From: a virus
IMG/VR virus record: IMGVR_UViG_3300031703_000002
Location: 1-64,000 of that record
DNA length: 64,000 bases
Reading direction: 5' to 3' (one strand)
The notes under the pieces are model-generated. The model saw only the letters and a list, made by a program, of their open reading frames with translations, had not been told where the DNA came from and did no database searches. Position 1 is the first letter of the stretch. Every line of letters begins with the position of its first letter. This document shows positions 9,110-17,838 of the stretch, piece by piece. The position numbers and the translations under genes are program-made.

Positions 9110-9143
9110 AATAATAACTACATACAAAAATAAAAATAATATT

Positions 9144-10730
9144 ATGCAAAAATTAAAATCTTTTGAACAATATGCCACAGAGGCAAAGATTTCAAATGCT
9201 AGAACAGTAGAAGAAGACGCTTCTACAAAAAGATCAAACGAAGCAGAAACTTACAAGAATTTATTATCTGAATTCAAAGTTACATCTGTAAAAGAATTAA
9301 CAGAAGATCAAAGATCTGATTTTTTCATCAAGCTAAGGGATTCAGAAGTTAATGAAGCACTTTCACTTATTGAAGAAGGTACAAGAGGTCAGTTTGGTAA
9401 AATTGACAAAAAAGGTAATATCACTTCAGTTTATACTCATTATGATTCATATCCAGAAAACATTTTACCACTTCTTCAAAAAGATTACAAAAACGGTAAA
9501 AACGTTGACGATGTAATTAAAAGAGGAGATAGTTCTGGTTTAGATGCTATGAATAAAATGAATTTCTATGGAGATAATAGTAAACCATCTACAGGAAGCA
9601 TATCTAATATTTCTAAATATCTAAGAGATGCAAATGATAAAGGTGGAGCAGAATTTGTTTATTTATGGGATGAAGGTAATAAAGAATGGTTAATGGCAGA
9701 TCTTTACGGTAAAGGTCACGATGACGTATATCCTGCATTCGAATCACTTTCAGCTTCAGTAAATGAAGCAATTAAAGTAGAATATAAAAGAGACGCTAAA
9801 AAAGTAGCTACTGTTTATAATAATTTATTCGCTAAGAAATTAACTGATTTAGGTGCAATGTCTAAAGAAGGTAAATTAGGTTGTATTAAATACTTATTTG
9901 AAATGGCAATGGAAGACGCAAACTTTTCAAGAGAAGGTTTCAAGATTTCTAAAAACATTAAAGGATCAATTAAAAGCTTTGAAATTAAAATGTCAGGCTT
10001 AGGTAATTATTTCGTTAAGATTGGTGCAACAACAACTAAGAGAGTATTAGATCAATATTATTCAGATCTTGCAAATGCAGCAAGTTGGGCAGGTATTAGT
10101 ATTGTAGAAGGTACAGCACTTTATTTAGAGAGCATGAAAGAAGAAGCAGCAGGTCAATCATTATTAAATGCATTTAATATGGCATTTGAAGGTAATGAAA
10201 ATATATGCGAAGCAACTGCAGTAATGGATGCAATTGATCCTAAATCTAAAGGACTTGCAAAATTACTAAAGAAGAATAAAGTTACAATGGAAATATTGGA
10301 TATGAACGGACCATCTGGTCATCCAGAAGTTGAACTTACAGGAAAAAGAAAAGATATAACAGCAGTACTCGCAGATGACGAATATGGATGGGATGACGCT
10401 GACTTGGCAGAATACATCGAAGAATCTAAAGTCAATGAAGATATTAAGTGTTCAAATAAAAAAGGACATTCATATAAAGAAATAGACAAAGACGGAACAG
10501 TAGAATGTGAACACTGTGGTTTAAGAAATTCATTATCGGAAGCAGAAATTACTGAAGCTGAAGTTTCTTCAATTGAAGACTTTCAAGAATATGCAACTAC
10601 TGTATTGAAAAAAGCATTCGGTGAAGAATTTGACGAAGCAAAGGCACAAAAGGTAATTGATGGCATTTTAGCTAAATCTGATGGAGATTACGGAACAGCA
10701 GTTGGAATCTTAACAAACTCATTAGGTTAA
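9144..10730 (+). CDS. CTS-bearing putative internal virion protein with zinc-ribbon-like segment
   Basis: The start was placed at 9144, not the in-frame ATG at 9081: the extra 21 codons overlap uvsW and translate the promoter and leader, while 9144 follows an A-rich leader and gives MQKLKSFEQYATEAK, matching the capsid-targeting-like peptide of neighbouring genes. The 528-residue product is acidic and mostly helical. Near the C-terminus a Cys/His cluster (IKCSNKKGHSY, then VECEHCGLRN) could bind zinc, followed by a helical domain. Function is unknown. By analogy with T4 internal proteins it may be packaged in the head and injected. Confidence 0.75.
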   Translation: MQKLKSFEQYATEAKISNARTVEEDASTKRSNEAETYKNLLSEFKVTSVKELTEDQRSDFFIKLRDSEVNEALSLIEEGTRGQFGKIDKKGNITSVYTHYDSYPENILPLLQKDYKNGKNVDDVIKRGDSSGLDAMNKMNFYGDNSKPSTGSISNISKYLRDANDKGGAEFVYLWDEGNKEWLMADLYGKGHDDVYPAFESLSASVNEAIKVEYKRDAKKVATVYNNLFAKKLTDLGAMSKEGKLGCIKYLFEMAMEDANFSREGFKISKNIKGSIKSFEIKMSGLGNYFVKIGATTTKRVLDQYYSDLANAASWAGISIVEGTALYLESMKEEAAGQSLLNAFNMAFEGNENICEATAVMDAIDPKSKGLAKLLKKNKVTMEILDMNGPSGHPEVELTGKRKDITAVLADDEYGWDDADLAEYIEESKVNEDIKCSNKKGHSYKEIDKDGTVECEHCGLRNSLSEAEITEAEVSSIEDFQEYATTVLKKAFGEEFDEAKAQKVIDGILAKSDGDYGTAVGILTNSLG

Positions 10731-10749
10731 AATAATAAAACTCAAAACA

Positions 10750-12033
10750 ATGAAACAATTTCTATCATATCAACAATTTCTAGTTGAAAAAGTAAACGTA
10801 TCTATATTAGACGACTTAATTGTTGAAGGCGGTGCAGCAGGACACATGTCGCATCCTTTCGATGAAAGAGATTTAACATTTGGAGACTTTAAAGAGATCA
10901 TAAGTGCAGGACTTTCTGGTAATTTAACATTCGATGAAGAGCCTACAGAAAAAACGGATGGTCAAAATGTATTCGCTACAGTACAAGACGGAGAAGCTAA
11001 ATTTGCAAGAAACAAAGGTGATATGAAATCTCCAATGTCGTTAGCAGATTTTAAACAGAAGTTTGAAGGACATCCTAGTCCATTAGTACAAGATACATTT
11101 CAATTTGCTGCTGAAGATTTAGCACAAGCATTGATAAAATTACCAAGTAAAGATTTAGAAGTGTTTAACAACGGTAAGAGTTTCATGAATATGGAATTGA
11201 TTTACTCTAAGAACCCTAATGTAATTTACTATGATCGCGATATAATCCAATTTCATGGAATTAAGCACACTGACGGTGAAGGTAATATAATCGGTGACGA
11301 TAACAAATATGCATCTTCAATTGCTAAAGCTCTACAAAAAGTTAAGGCAGATGTTGGTAATACATTTACTGTAATTCCACCCCAAATCGTTAAGATAGGA
11401 AAGGATATTGATTTTGAAAAGAACAAAGATAAATTCATCAAAAAAGTAGAAGACTTAAAAGCTGTATATAAATTAACAGATGCTGATGAAGTTTCTAGAT
11501 ATCACGAAATGTGGTGGAGAGATCAAATAGAATCTAATTTCCCAGATATATCGCAAGATCAAAAAGAAGGTCTATTATTAAGATGGGCATATGGTGATAA
11601 AAAGACGCTTAATTTAAGATCTCTTGATAAAGATCTTGGAAAAGATAAAGCAGCAGCCATTAAGAAATTTGACAAGGAAGATGTTAAAAAGAAATACAAA
11701 GAAAACATTAGACCTTTCGAGGATTTATTCTTAGAACTTGGAAGTGTTATTCTTAAAAATGTAAGTAACTTTGTTGCTGCAAATCCAAGTGATGAAATGC
11801 AAAGGTTACATACTCAAATTAGAACAGAGGCTGACAAGGTTAAAAAGGGTGGAGATATTAAACAAATAGAGAAAGTTGTTTCAGAACTTGAAAGACTTGA
11901 ACGAATCGGAGGTATTGAATCTATTATACCAACTGAAGGTATTGTTTTCATATATAAAGGTAAAACAATGAAACTTACAGGAACATATGCTGCGATAAAT
12001 CAGCTAATGGGTATTATAAAATACGGTAGATAA
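10750..12033 (+). CDS. nucleotidyltransferase of the DNA/RNA ligase superfamily with CTS-like N-terminus
   Basis: The 427-residue protein begins MKQFLSYQQFLVEK, fitting the CTS pattern with a possible cleavage after LVE. Its core shows ligase-superfamily motifs: motif I EKTDGQNV with the presumptive adenylated Lys68 (K-x-D-G), a motif III-like MNMELIY (about 146-152), motif IV EGIVFIY (E396) and motif V MKLTG (K408). Such enzymes form a lysine-AMP intermediate and join or cap nucleic acid ends. The substrate is unknown. The next gene also starts with a ligase-like domain. A packaged ligase would be unusual; the packaging is inference from the N-terminus. Confidence 0.7.
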   Translation: MKQFLSYQQFLVEKVNVSILDDLIVEGGAAGHMSHPFDERDLTFGDFKEIISAGLSGNLTFDEEPTEKTDGQNVFATVQDGEAKFARNKGDMKSPMSLADFKQKFEGHPSPLVQDTFQFAAEDLAQALIKLPSKDLEVFNNGKSFMNMELIYSKNPNVIYYDRDIIQFHGIKHTDGEGNIIGDDNKYASSIAKALQKVKADVGNTFTVIPPQIVKIGKDIDFEKNKDKFIKKVEDLKAVYKLTDADEVSRYHEMWWRDQIESNFPDISQDQKEGLLLRWAYGDKKTLNLRSLDKDLGKDKAAAIKKFDKEDVKKKYKENIRPFEDLFLELGSVILKNVSNFVAANPSDEMQRLHTQIRTEADKVKKGGDIKQIEKVVSELERLERIGGIESIIPTEGIVFIYKGKTMKLTGTYAAINQLMGIIKYGR

Positions 12034-12080
12034 TTAAGATACATAATCTAGATTATTAAATACTGAATACAAAAAACACT

Positions 12081-13928
12081 ATGGCTTTACAAAACTTAAG
12101 AACGTATTATCAATCATCTAACATCAATGACTTCGTGTCAATGTTAGATATTCCATGTGTCGTATCAGAAAAGATACAAGCGTCATCTTTCCATGTTAAA
12201 AGAACTAAAACAGGGTTTGAATACTTCAAAAGTGGTTCAAAACATGCAATGGACAGAGTAGACAGGACGATGATTAAATACTATGAAAGTGGTATTAAGT
12301 ATTTCAATACTATATTAACAGAATTGACTGAAGATATGCCATTGGATTGGAAGTTTGGATTTGATTATATGTTAGATAATAAAACGGTAGATATTGAATA
12401 CGATGCTTTACCCAAAAATCATTTAATATTAACACATATTCAAATATTAAAACCAAATGATTTAACACAAGTCAAAAAGGTTATTAGAGATCCTGTTATT
12501 TTAAATAAATGGGCAGATCTATTAGGAGCACAAAGACCTCCTGTTATATTCCAAGGTAAACTACAATCTAATCAAAAGGATGATCTACTTAATCTTCTAG
12601 AAATATCAGATAAAGATTTTGAAATCAAATACGGATCACAATCTTTTACAAGAACAATATACAACATATTCAACAATGGACTTAATACTCCAGCGTTAAA
12701 TCATTCATTAGATAATGACATTGATGGTTTAATAATTAATTTCTCTGATGGTAAAGGCATGAAAAGCTTTAAATTGGAGAGATTTGATAGAAAGCCACAA
12801 GAAGCAAGAAAACCATCTGATATGTACCAACTTTCAATTTTGGATTTGGTAGAATTTATTACTGCGTTTGACATTACTGCTATTAAGTTAGAAGAAGAAG
12901 AGGCTGATTCAAGATACATTGAAATAATCTCTAATATATTTAATGCGTATGTTGAAAAGAACGCAACAAAATATGTCGGCACTAATTTCAACTCTGCAGA
13001 TTTTTCAGAAAGGAAAGGTTTTGAACTTAATAAAGTATTCATAAAAAATGAAAAGACTTTATCATTAGTTCAGAATGAAATCTTATCAGAATTATTTAAA
13101 ATTGCTTTAGGCAGTTTTAGAAAAACAAGACACAAAGAAACTGACATCATTAATAAAGATTTAATGAATCAGATCAATTCAATAGTAGATGCTATTGAAA
13201 CGTCAGTTATGGCGAAAACCAATGAAAATGATGTTATGAACTTTAAATCATATTTAGTTAATCAAAAACTGCAGTATACAGAAACTCCAATATTAGAAGC
13301 ATTGACAGTTAATTATCCAGAACAAGGTAAAACACCAGTTAACATGTTTGTTGGTAGATTTCAACCGTTTACATTAGGACATATTAAAGTTATAGAAACA
13401 ATTCACAAACAGAATGGATTTCCTGTTGTAATATTCTTAGTTAAGTCTAAGACTAAAAAAGCAGAAGATGCATTTAAGAGACCATTCGACGAAGAAACAC
13501 AAGTCGAAATGATTAAGAATCTAAAAAGCAAATATCCTATAGAAGAAGTATTTGTAATACCGACAGGCGGAATTGATCACATGTTTAATGCAATGAGACC
13601 TAAATACGAACCAGTATTATGGGGAACTGGAAGTGATAGAATGAAAACTTATGGATTCCAAGTAAATAAAGATTCTTATAGAGAAGATCTTGGCGTTAGA
13701 CCTGATTTCGGATTATATGAAATACCAAGAACAGGTAAAAACATTTCAGCAACACAGGTTAGAAACGCAATGTTAGATGACGATGAGAAGTTGTTTAAGA
13801 AGCTTACACCGAAACCAATACATAACATGTATAAAGAATTAAAAGCTAAATTAGAAGAGTCCATGGGAGTCGTAACAGAATCAGAAGACGACACTTTGAC
13901 ATTTGATGAATTTATCAAAAATATATAA
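12081..13928 (+). CDS. fusion of ligase-like domain and NMN adenylyltransferase/cytidylyltransferase-like domain
   Basis: The 615-residue protein has two enzyme modules. The N-terminal half resembles RNA/DNA ligase nucleotidyltransferases: motif I SEKIQASSF (K31), FGFDYM as motif III, DGLIINF (about 215-221) and SFKLERF with K231. The C-terminal third (from about 420) is an HIGH-superfamily nucleotidyltransferase: VGRFQPFTLGH (TLGH at 431-434) and a late NISATQVRNAM like the ISSTxxR motif of NadM-type NMN adenylyltransferases. It could use or make NAD, or charge nucleic acid ends. 'Cytitidyltransferase' genes are known in marine T4-like phages; I do not know a record of this domain pairing. 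A C-terminal acidic tail follows. Confidence 0.75.
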   Translation: MALQNLRTYYQSSNINDFVSMLDIPCVVSEKIQASSFHVKRTKTGFEYFKSGSKHAMDRVDRTMIKYYESGIKYFNTILTELTEDMPLDWKFGFDYMLDNKTVDIEYDALPKNHLILTHIQILKPNDLTQVKKVIRDPVILNKWADLLGAQRPPVIFQGKLQSNQKDDLLNLLEISDKDFEIKYGSQSFTRTIYNIFNNGLNTPALNHSLDNDIDGLIINFSDGKGMKSFKLERFDRKPQEARKPSDMYQLSILDLVEFITAFDITAIKLEEEEADSRYIEIISNIFNAYVEKNATKYVGTNFNSADFSERKGFELNKVFIKNEKTLSLVQNEILSELFKIALGSFRKTRHKETDIINKDLMNQINSIVDAIETSVMAKTNENDVMNFKSYLVNQKLQYTETPILEALTVNYPEQGKTPVNMFVGRFQPFTLGHIKVIETIHKQNGFPVVIFLVKSKTKKAEDAFKRPFDEETQVEMIKNLKSKYPIEEVFVIPTGGIDHMFNAMRPKYEPVLWGTGSDRMKTYGFQVNKDSYREDLGVRPDFGLYEIPRTGKNISATQVRNAMLDDDEKLFKKLTPKPIHNMYKELKAKLEESMGVVTESEDDTLTFDEFIKNI

Positions 13929-13947
13929 TAAAACAAACAAATTAAAA

Positions 13948-15393
13948 ATGGATACATTTGACAATCACATAAATGAAAATTTCGAAGTACATTATTCTGA
14001 TGGGATAAGAGCTGCAAAAAAGTTTAAATCAGAAAAAGATGCAAGAGCATTCATGTCTGATGCTATAGAAAACAAAAAAGGTTTACAAGAAATTGCAATT
14101 TACAAAGCAGGTTCTGGATTCCATTCTACTGCAGATACTAAGGCAGTTATTTCTTTTTGGGGAGAAGGTTCTTATTTAGATAACGTTTCTAAAAAAGATT
14201 CTAAATTAGCAGCTAAGAAATTAGAAGAGTCATTAACTGAAAGACACATCACAGTAAAACGAAAGTATACTGAAAATCACCCAGCAGTTAAAGTTGGTAA
14301 AGCAGCTAAAATCAGAAACAAAGTTTTAGAAGCTATCAAAGATGGTAAAATTACCAAAGAAGAATTCAATACGATTTTAAGAGAAATGACTACGGATTCT
14401 GGCAGATGGATGAGAAGAAACTCTACTTATTTAAATGTAAGCGAAGATGGAATTACACTTTCTAAAACAGGTAAAAGAGTACTTAACGAATTAACTCCGG
14501 TTATAAATACACCAGATATTAATGAAAAGGCAAGTGCTTTTAAAATAGCAAATGCAAATGCAGAAGAAATATTCGGAGAATTCGGAATAGCAACATTATC
14601 ATATGATGAGATTGCAAGAGTAATAAACATAAAGAGAGCTGACAAATTAGCCAAAAAATACGGTGAAGACAGTTTTATGGCATTAACCGAATTAGATATG
14701 GAAGAGCTTTTAAACAAGAATCCAAAATTAGTAATAGAAAATAAACAAAACAATAACATGAAAACAAATTTTATATTTGAAAGCTTTAAAGAATTCACAG
14801 AATCTTTAAACGAGGCTACAAGAAGTCGTTTTAACATCAAGTCGTTAAAAATTGGAAAAAGACAATTTCCATTTCCAGGTATTAAAGAAACAGTAAAGTC
14901 ATTGTGGAATGAAGAAGTTGAAGATTATAAGAATCCAACTAGTATGGATTATATGAATAATCCTTCAGATTTAAAAAAGGTAAAATCAGCAATTTTAAAA
15001 GGTGTTAATGCTAACCTAAAGGAACAGATTCGTGCTGAATGGACAAATGGAGGCGAGGAGCTAGAACTTTCATTAGAATTGAAACATCGTGATTTCATTA
15101 GAGTTACATTAAGAACTGGTCGATTCCAAGAATATTGGAAAGATATGCTTAAAGCCGAAGTAATTTCTACTAGATATTCAGGTAGAGGTAACTATCCAGA
15201 AACAACTGATGTTGGAAAGGGCTCAGTTTCACCAAATTCAATTATAATATATTTAAGAGAAGATGGCGAATATGGTAAGCAGATAAACCACATGCACCGC
15301 GCAGTATCGGACATTCTTGATGTATCGGAATCGGTTATTGATTTTTACAATGGTATACCTCAGATTGCAATAATTGGCTCAGAATCAGATTAA
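13948..15393 (+). CDS. CTS protein with a second internal CTS (probable fusion of two genes)
   Basis: The start was placed at 13948 (after an A-rich leader, giving MDTFDNHINENFE) rather than the upstream ATG at 13903 inside the previous gene. The frame is open for 481 codons but contains, at codon 271 (ATG 14758), a complete second CTS-like N-terminus, MKTNFIFESFKEFTESLNE. The codons before it (ENKQNNN) are a translated A-rich leader like those before separate genes. The first part is a basic helical protein; the second, about 212 residues, is an alpha/beta domain. Internal initiation at 14758 or proteolysis after LNE could yield two products. Functions are unknown. Confidence 0.7.
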   Translation: MDTFDNHINENFEVHYSDGIRAAKKFKSEKDARAFMSDAIENKKGLQEIAIYKAGSGFHSTADTKAVISFWGEGSYLDNVSKKDSKLAAKKLEESLTERHITVKRKYTENHPAVKVGKAAKIRNKVLEAIKDGKITKEEFNTILREMTTDSGRWMRRNSTYLNVSEDGITLSKTGKRVLNELTPVINTPDINEKASAFKIANANAEEIFGEFGIATLSYDEIARVINIKRADKLAKKYGEDSFMALTELDMEELLNKNPKLVIENKQNNNMKTNFIFESFKEFTESLNEATRSRFNIKSLKIGKRQFPFPGIKETVKSLWNEEVEDYKNPTSMDYMNNPSDLKKVKSAILKGVNANLKEQIRAEWTNGGEELELSLELKHRDFIRVTLRTGRFQEYWKDMLKAEVISTRYSGRGNYPETTDVGKGSVSPNSIIIYLREDGEYGKQINHMHRAVSDILDVSESVIDFYNGIPQIAIIGSESD

Positions 15394-15434
15394 AATCATA
15401 TTAAAAACAAAACAATAAACAAAACAATATAAAC

Positions 15435-16427
15435 ATGAAACACAAATTTTTATTCGAATCATTCGAAGAATTCACAGAATCTTTAAATGAATCATTTGCT
15501 TCAGCTATATTAGCGGGCATATTAACAGGTAAAGGCTCTAAAGCTGACAAATCATTAACTAAGGCATTTTATGGTAAAACTAAATTAGCGTTAGACAAAG
15601 TACAAGATGAAGATATTATAGTGACTGATCCAATGACAGCATATAAAGAGAAGTCTGATAACGCAATCGTATTTTATATTTCAGATAATCAAAAAGAAAA
15701 TCCATATGCACCAAGCGACGCATACGAAAGTAGCAAAGTTATACCAGGTGGAGGTTATTTATTAGCACTTGCATCGGGAGATAATAGTTTTTATGAAAAC
15801 ACATGGAAAAGAGGATTGATTAGAACAGGAAATAATCCAGCAGATTCCATAGGTATTTCTAAGAAGTATAAAGGTTGGGATGCAACGGGACTTTATAATG
15901 TTAAAAGAATTGCAGAAGTTGCTGATAGAGCAATTGTAATCAATTTAACATTATTACAACAAAAATATTCAACAGCGAACATAAGAGCTGAAAGAAATTC
16001 TGCTAAATCAGGTGCAATCGCATTCAAATCTGATAAAGATTTCAAATCTGATAACATGACAAGATACCAAGAAATTTTAGCAACTAAAGCTTCAAAATTA
16101 CCATTAGACAAAATGGTTGCAGATGCAATTGATTCATTAGCAGAACAAATCAAATCTGGATTAAAGTCTGGTGAAAAAACAAGATATGGTGATCCGATGA
16201 TTGGTAAATCATCAAAAGGTAAAGAAGTTAAATTAAGAGATGCTTCTCAGCACATGAACAATATATTAGATGACTACTCTAGATATGCTGATTATGTTAG
16301 ACAAGAAGAAGATGAAATCAAAGCATATGGTAAAGCTTCTAATTGGTATGGTAAATCTGCAAAAGAATATGCAAAAAGATGTGCTGATAATATCAAGAAA
16401 ATTGAAGACATGACATACGCTTGGTAA
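15435..16427 (+). CDS. CTS-bearing protein, paralogue of the next gene
   Basis: The 330-residue protein begins MKHKFLFESFEEFTESLNES, a CTS-like peptide with a cleavage-type LNE. Residues after this (FASAILAGILTG) and a central block (QKYSTANIRAERNSAKSGA, then AFKSDKDF and RYQEIL) are closely matched in the following gene, so the two arose by tandem duplication. It is basic and has no membrane segment. Function is unknown; it is likely a head-internal protein. It follows a leader rich in AAACAATA repeats. Confidence 0.75.
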   Translation: MKHKFLFESFEEFTESLNESFASAILAGILTGKGSKADKSLTKAFYGKTKLALDKVQDEDIIVTDPMTAYKEKSDNAIVFYISDNQKENPYAPSDAYESSKVIPGGGYLLALASGDNSFYENTWKRGLIRTGNNPADSIGISKKYKGWDATGLYNVKRIAEVADRAIVINLTLLQQKYSTANIRAERNSAKSGAIAFKSDKDFKSDNMTRYQEILATKASKLPLDKMVADAIDSLAEQIKSGLKSGEKTRYGDPMIGKSSKGKEVKLRDASQHMNNILDDYSRYADYVRQEEDEIKAYGKASNWYGKSAKEYAKRCADNIKKIEDMTYAW

Positions 16428-16459
16428 TAAAACAATAATAAAACAATAATAAAACAGAT

Positions 16460-17509
16460 ATGAAACACATTAAATTATTTGAACAATTCATAAACGAATC
16501 AGATTCATCATTAAACGAAGCATTTGCTTCTACTAAATTAGCAAATATATTAACAGGTGCTAATAAATTACCAGAAGGTCTTCCAGCTGCATTTTACAAA
16601 ATGACTAAACTTAAATTAGATAAAATAAAAGATGAAGATATCATCGAATTGGATCCAATGGTTGCTAGGAGAGAAAAACGAGCAAACGCAGTATACATGT
16701 ACTTTGTAACAGATGAAAAAGAAAACGATTACCATATACAAAATCCATATGATAAAGATGAAGAAATATCAATATACAACGGTGGTATTATTCCAGCAAA
16801 TACTTTATTGGCAATTACTAATGTAGATAATAAATGGATGAATATTGATTGGGCTAAAGATAATAAATACACACGACATGGTTCTAACCTTAAATATGCA
16901 ACTATTGTACCTGATGTTGATGGACATCAAGAACTTCAACAATCTAAAAGGAAAGATTCAGCAGGAATCGACAAAGGAAATACAGGTCTAGATACTGTTA
17001 TGAAAGTAGCAAGAACTGCAGATATATGCTATTGTCTTGATTTAGATATTCTTACTGCAAGATATTCTACGGTAAACCTTAAAGATGAAAGAAAAGCTGC
17101 TCAGAAAGGAGCAACTGCATTCATATCAGATAAAGACTTTAGAAAACAAACACATGCAAGATATCAAGATATCATAGCAGATCGAGCTCTTGCAATGCCA
17201 CTTGATAAGAAAGTTAAAGAAGCGACAGAATTAATAGGTGAGATTATTGCAAACGCAAATGCTCGCGGACATAGAGATTCGAAAGGTGATATTCTGATAG
17301 GTACTGGTAGCCATAAATATAAAATATCAGGTATTTTGCAACACATGGACTTTCTATTGAATAGATTTTCAACATATGTACATTACACTGATCTAGATGC
17401 GCACGAATATAACGCTGGTTATGATATGGCATATCATAAAAGAAATATAAAAGATTGTGCCAAGAAGGTTTGGGATAGTATTAAAGACATTAAAAGATAC
17501 CAAAAATAA
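16460..17509 (+). CDS. CTS-bearing protein, tandem paralogue of the previous gene
   Basis: The 349-residue protein begins MKHIKLFEQFINESDSSLNE, containing two I/L-x-E sites. It shares with its upstream neighbour the FASTKLANILTG segment after the CTS, the DEDIIELDPM block, and ARYSTVNLKDERKAAQKGA with FISDKDF and RYQDI. It diverges in the middle and at the C-terminus. The shared residues around R-Y-S-T and S-D-K-D-F are candidates for an active or binding site, but no enzyme family is recognised. Basic composition fits DNA-associated internal proteins. Confidence 0.75.
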   Translation: MKHIKLFEQFINESDSSLNEAFASTKLANILTGANKLPEGLPAAFYKMTKLKLDKIKDEDIIELDPMVARREKRANAVYMYFVTDEKENDYHIQNPYDKDEEISIYNGGIIPANTLLAITNVDNKWMNIDWAKDNKYTRHGSNLKYATIVPDVDGHQELQQSKRKDSAGIDKGNTGLDTVMKVARTADICYCLDLDILTARYSTVNLKDERKAAQKGATAFISDKDFRKQTHARYQDIIADRALAMPLDKKVKEATELIGEIIANANARGHRDSKGDILIGTGSHKYKISGILQHMDFLLNRFSTYVHYTDLDAHEYNAGYDMAYHKRNIKDCAKKVWDSIKDIKRYQK

Positions 17510-17516
17510 AACAGTT

Positions 17517-17837
17517 ATGAAACGCACTAAATTATACGAGGAATTTATCTCAAAGAAAACAGTAACAGAAGGTAGAAAAACAGTAGATCCTTCTACATTC
17601 GGAGATGATAAATTATCATATGACGATCAATTTAGAGGAAACACTTCATTGGCACAATCTCTTTCTTCAGATCTAGGATTTGATCCTAAAAAACCATGGT
17701 CAGAAGGAATTGGATTTGATAGTACAGATATGTACGCTTCCGGTAAAAAAGATGGAACTGTTTTATCAAATGCATTATCTAGTAAGTTCACATATGCTGA
17801 GTTATTAGACGCAGCTAAAAAGTTTTTAGAAGCTTAA
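17517..17837 (+). CDS. small CTS-bearing protein
   Basis: The start at 17517 was chosen over the in-frame ATG at 17457, which overlaps the previous gene; it gives MKRTKLYEEFISKKTVTEG, matching the CTS pattern with a possible cut after VTE. The remaining residues (106 in total) are polar, with DPSTFGDDKLSYDDQFRGN and a C-terminal helix. It sits one base before the next gene. It is likely an internal head protein; the function is unknown. Confidence 0.68.
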   Translation: MKRTKLYEEFISKKTVTEGRKTVDPSTFGDDKLSYDDQFRGNTSLAQSLSSDLGFDPKKPWSEGIGFDSTDMYASGKKDGTVLSNALSSKFTYAELLDAAKKFLEA

Positions 17838-17838
17838 T

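Noticed and set aside
9081-9143. Longer N-terminus for the CTS protein (ATG 9081)
   Set aside because: It overlaps uvsW and would translate the late box and leader; the ATG at 9144 gives the shared CTS. Similar upstream starts at 13903, 17457, 35688 and 50643 were rejected for the same kind of reason.
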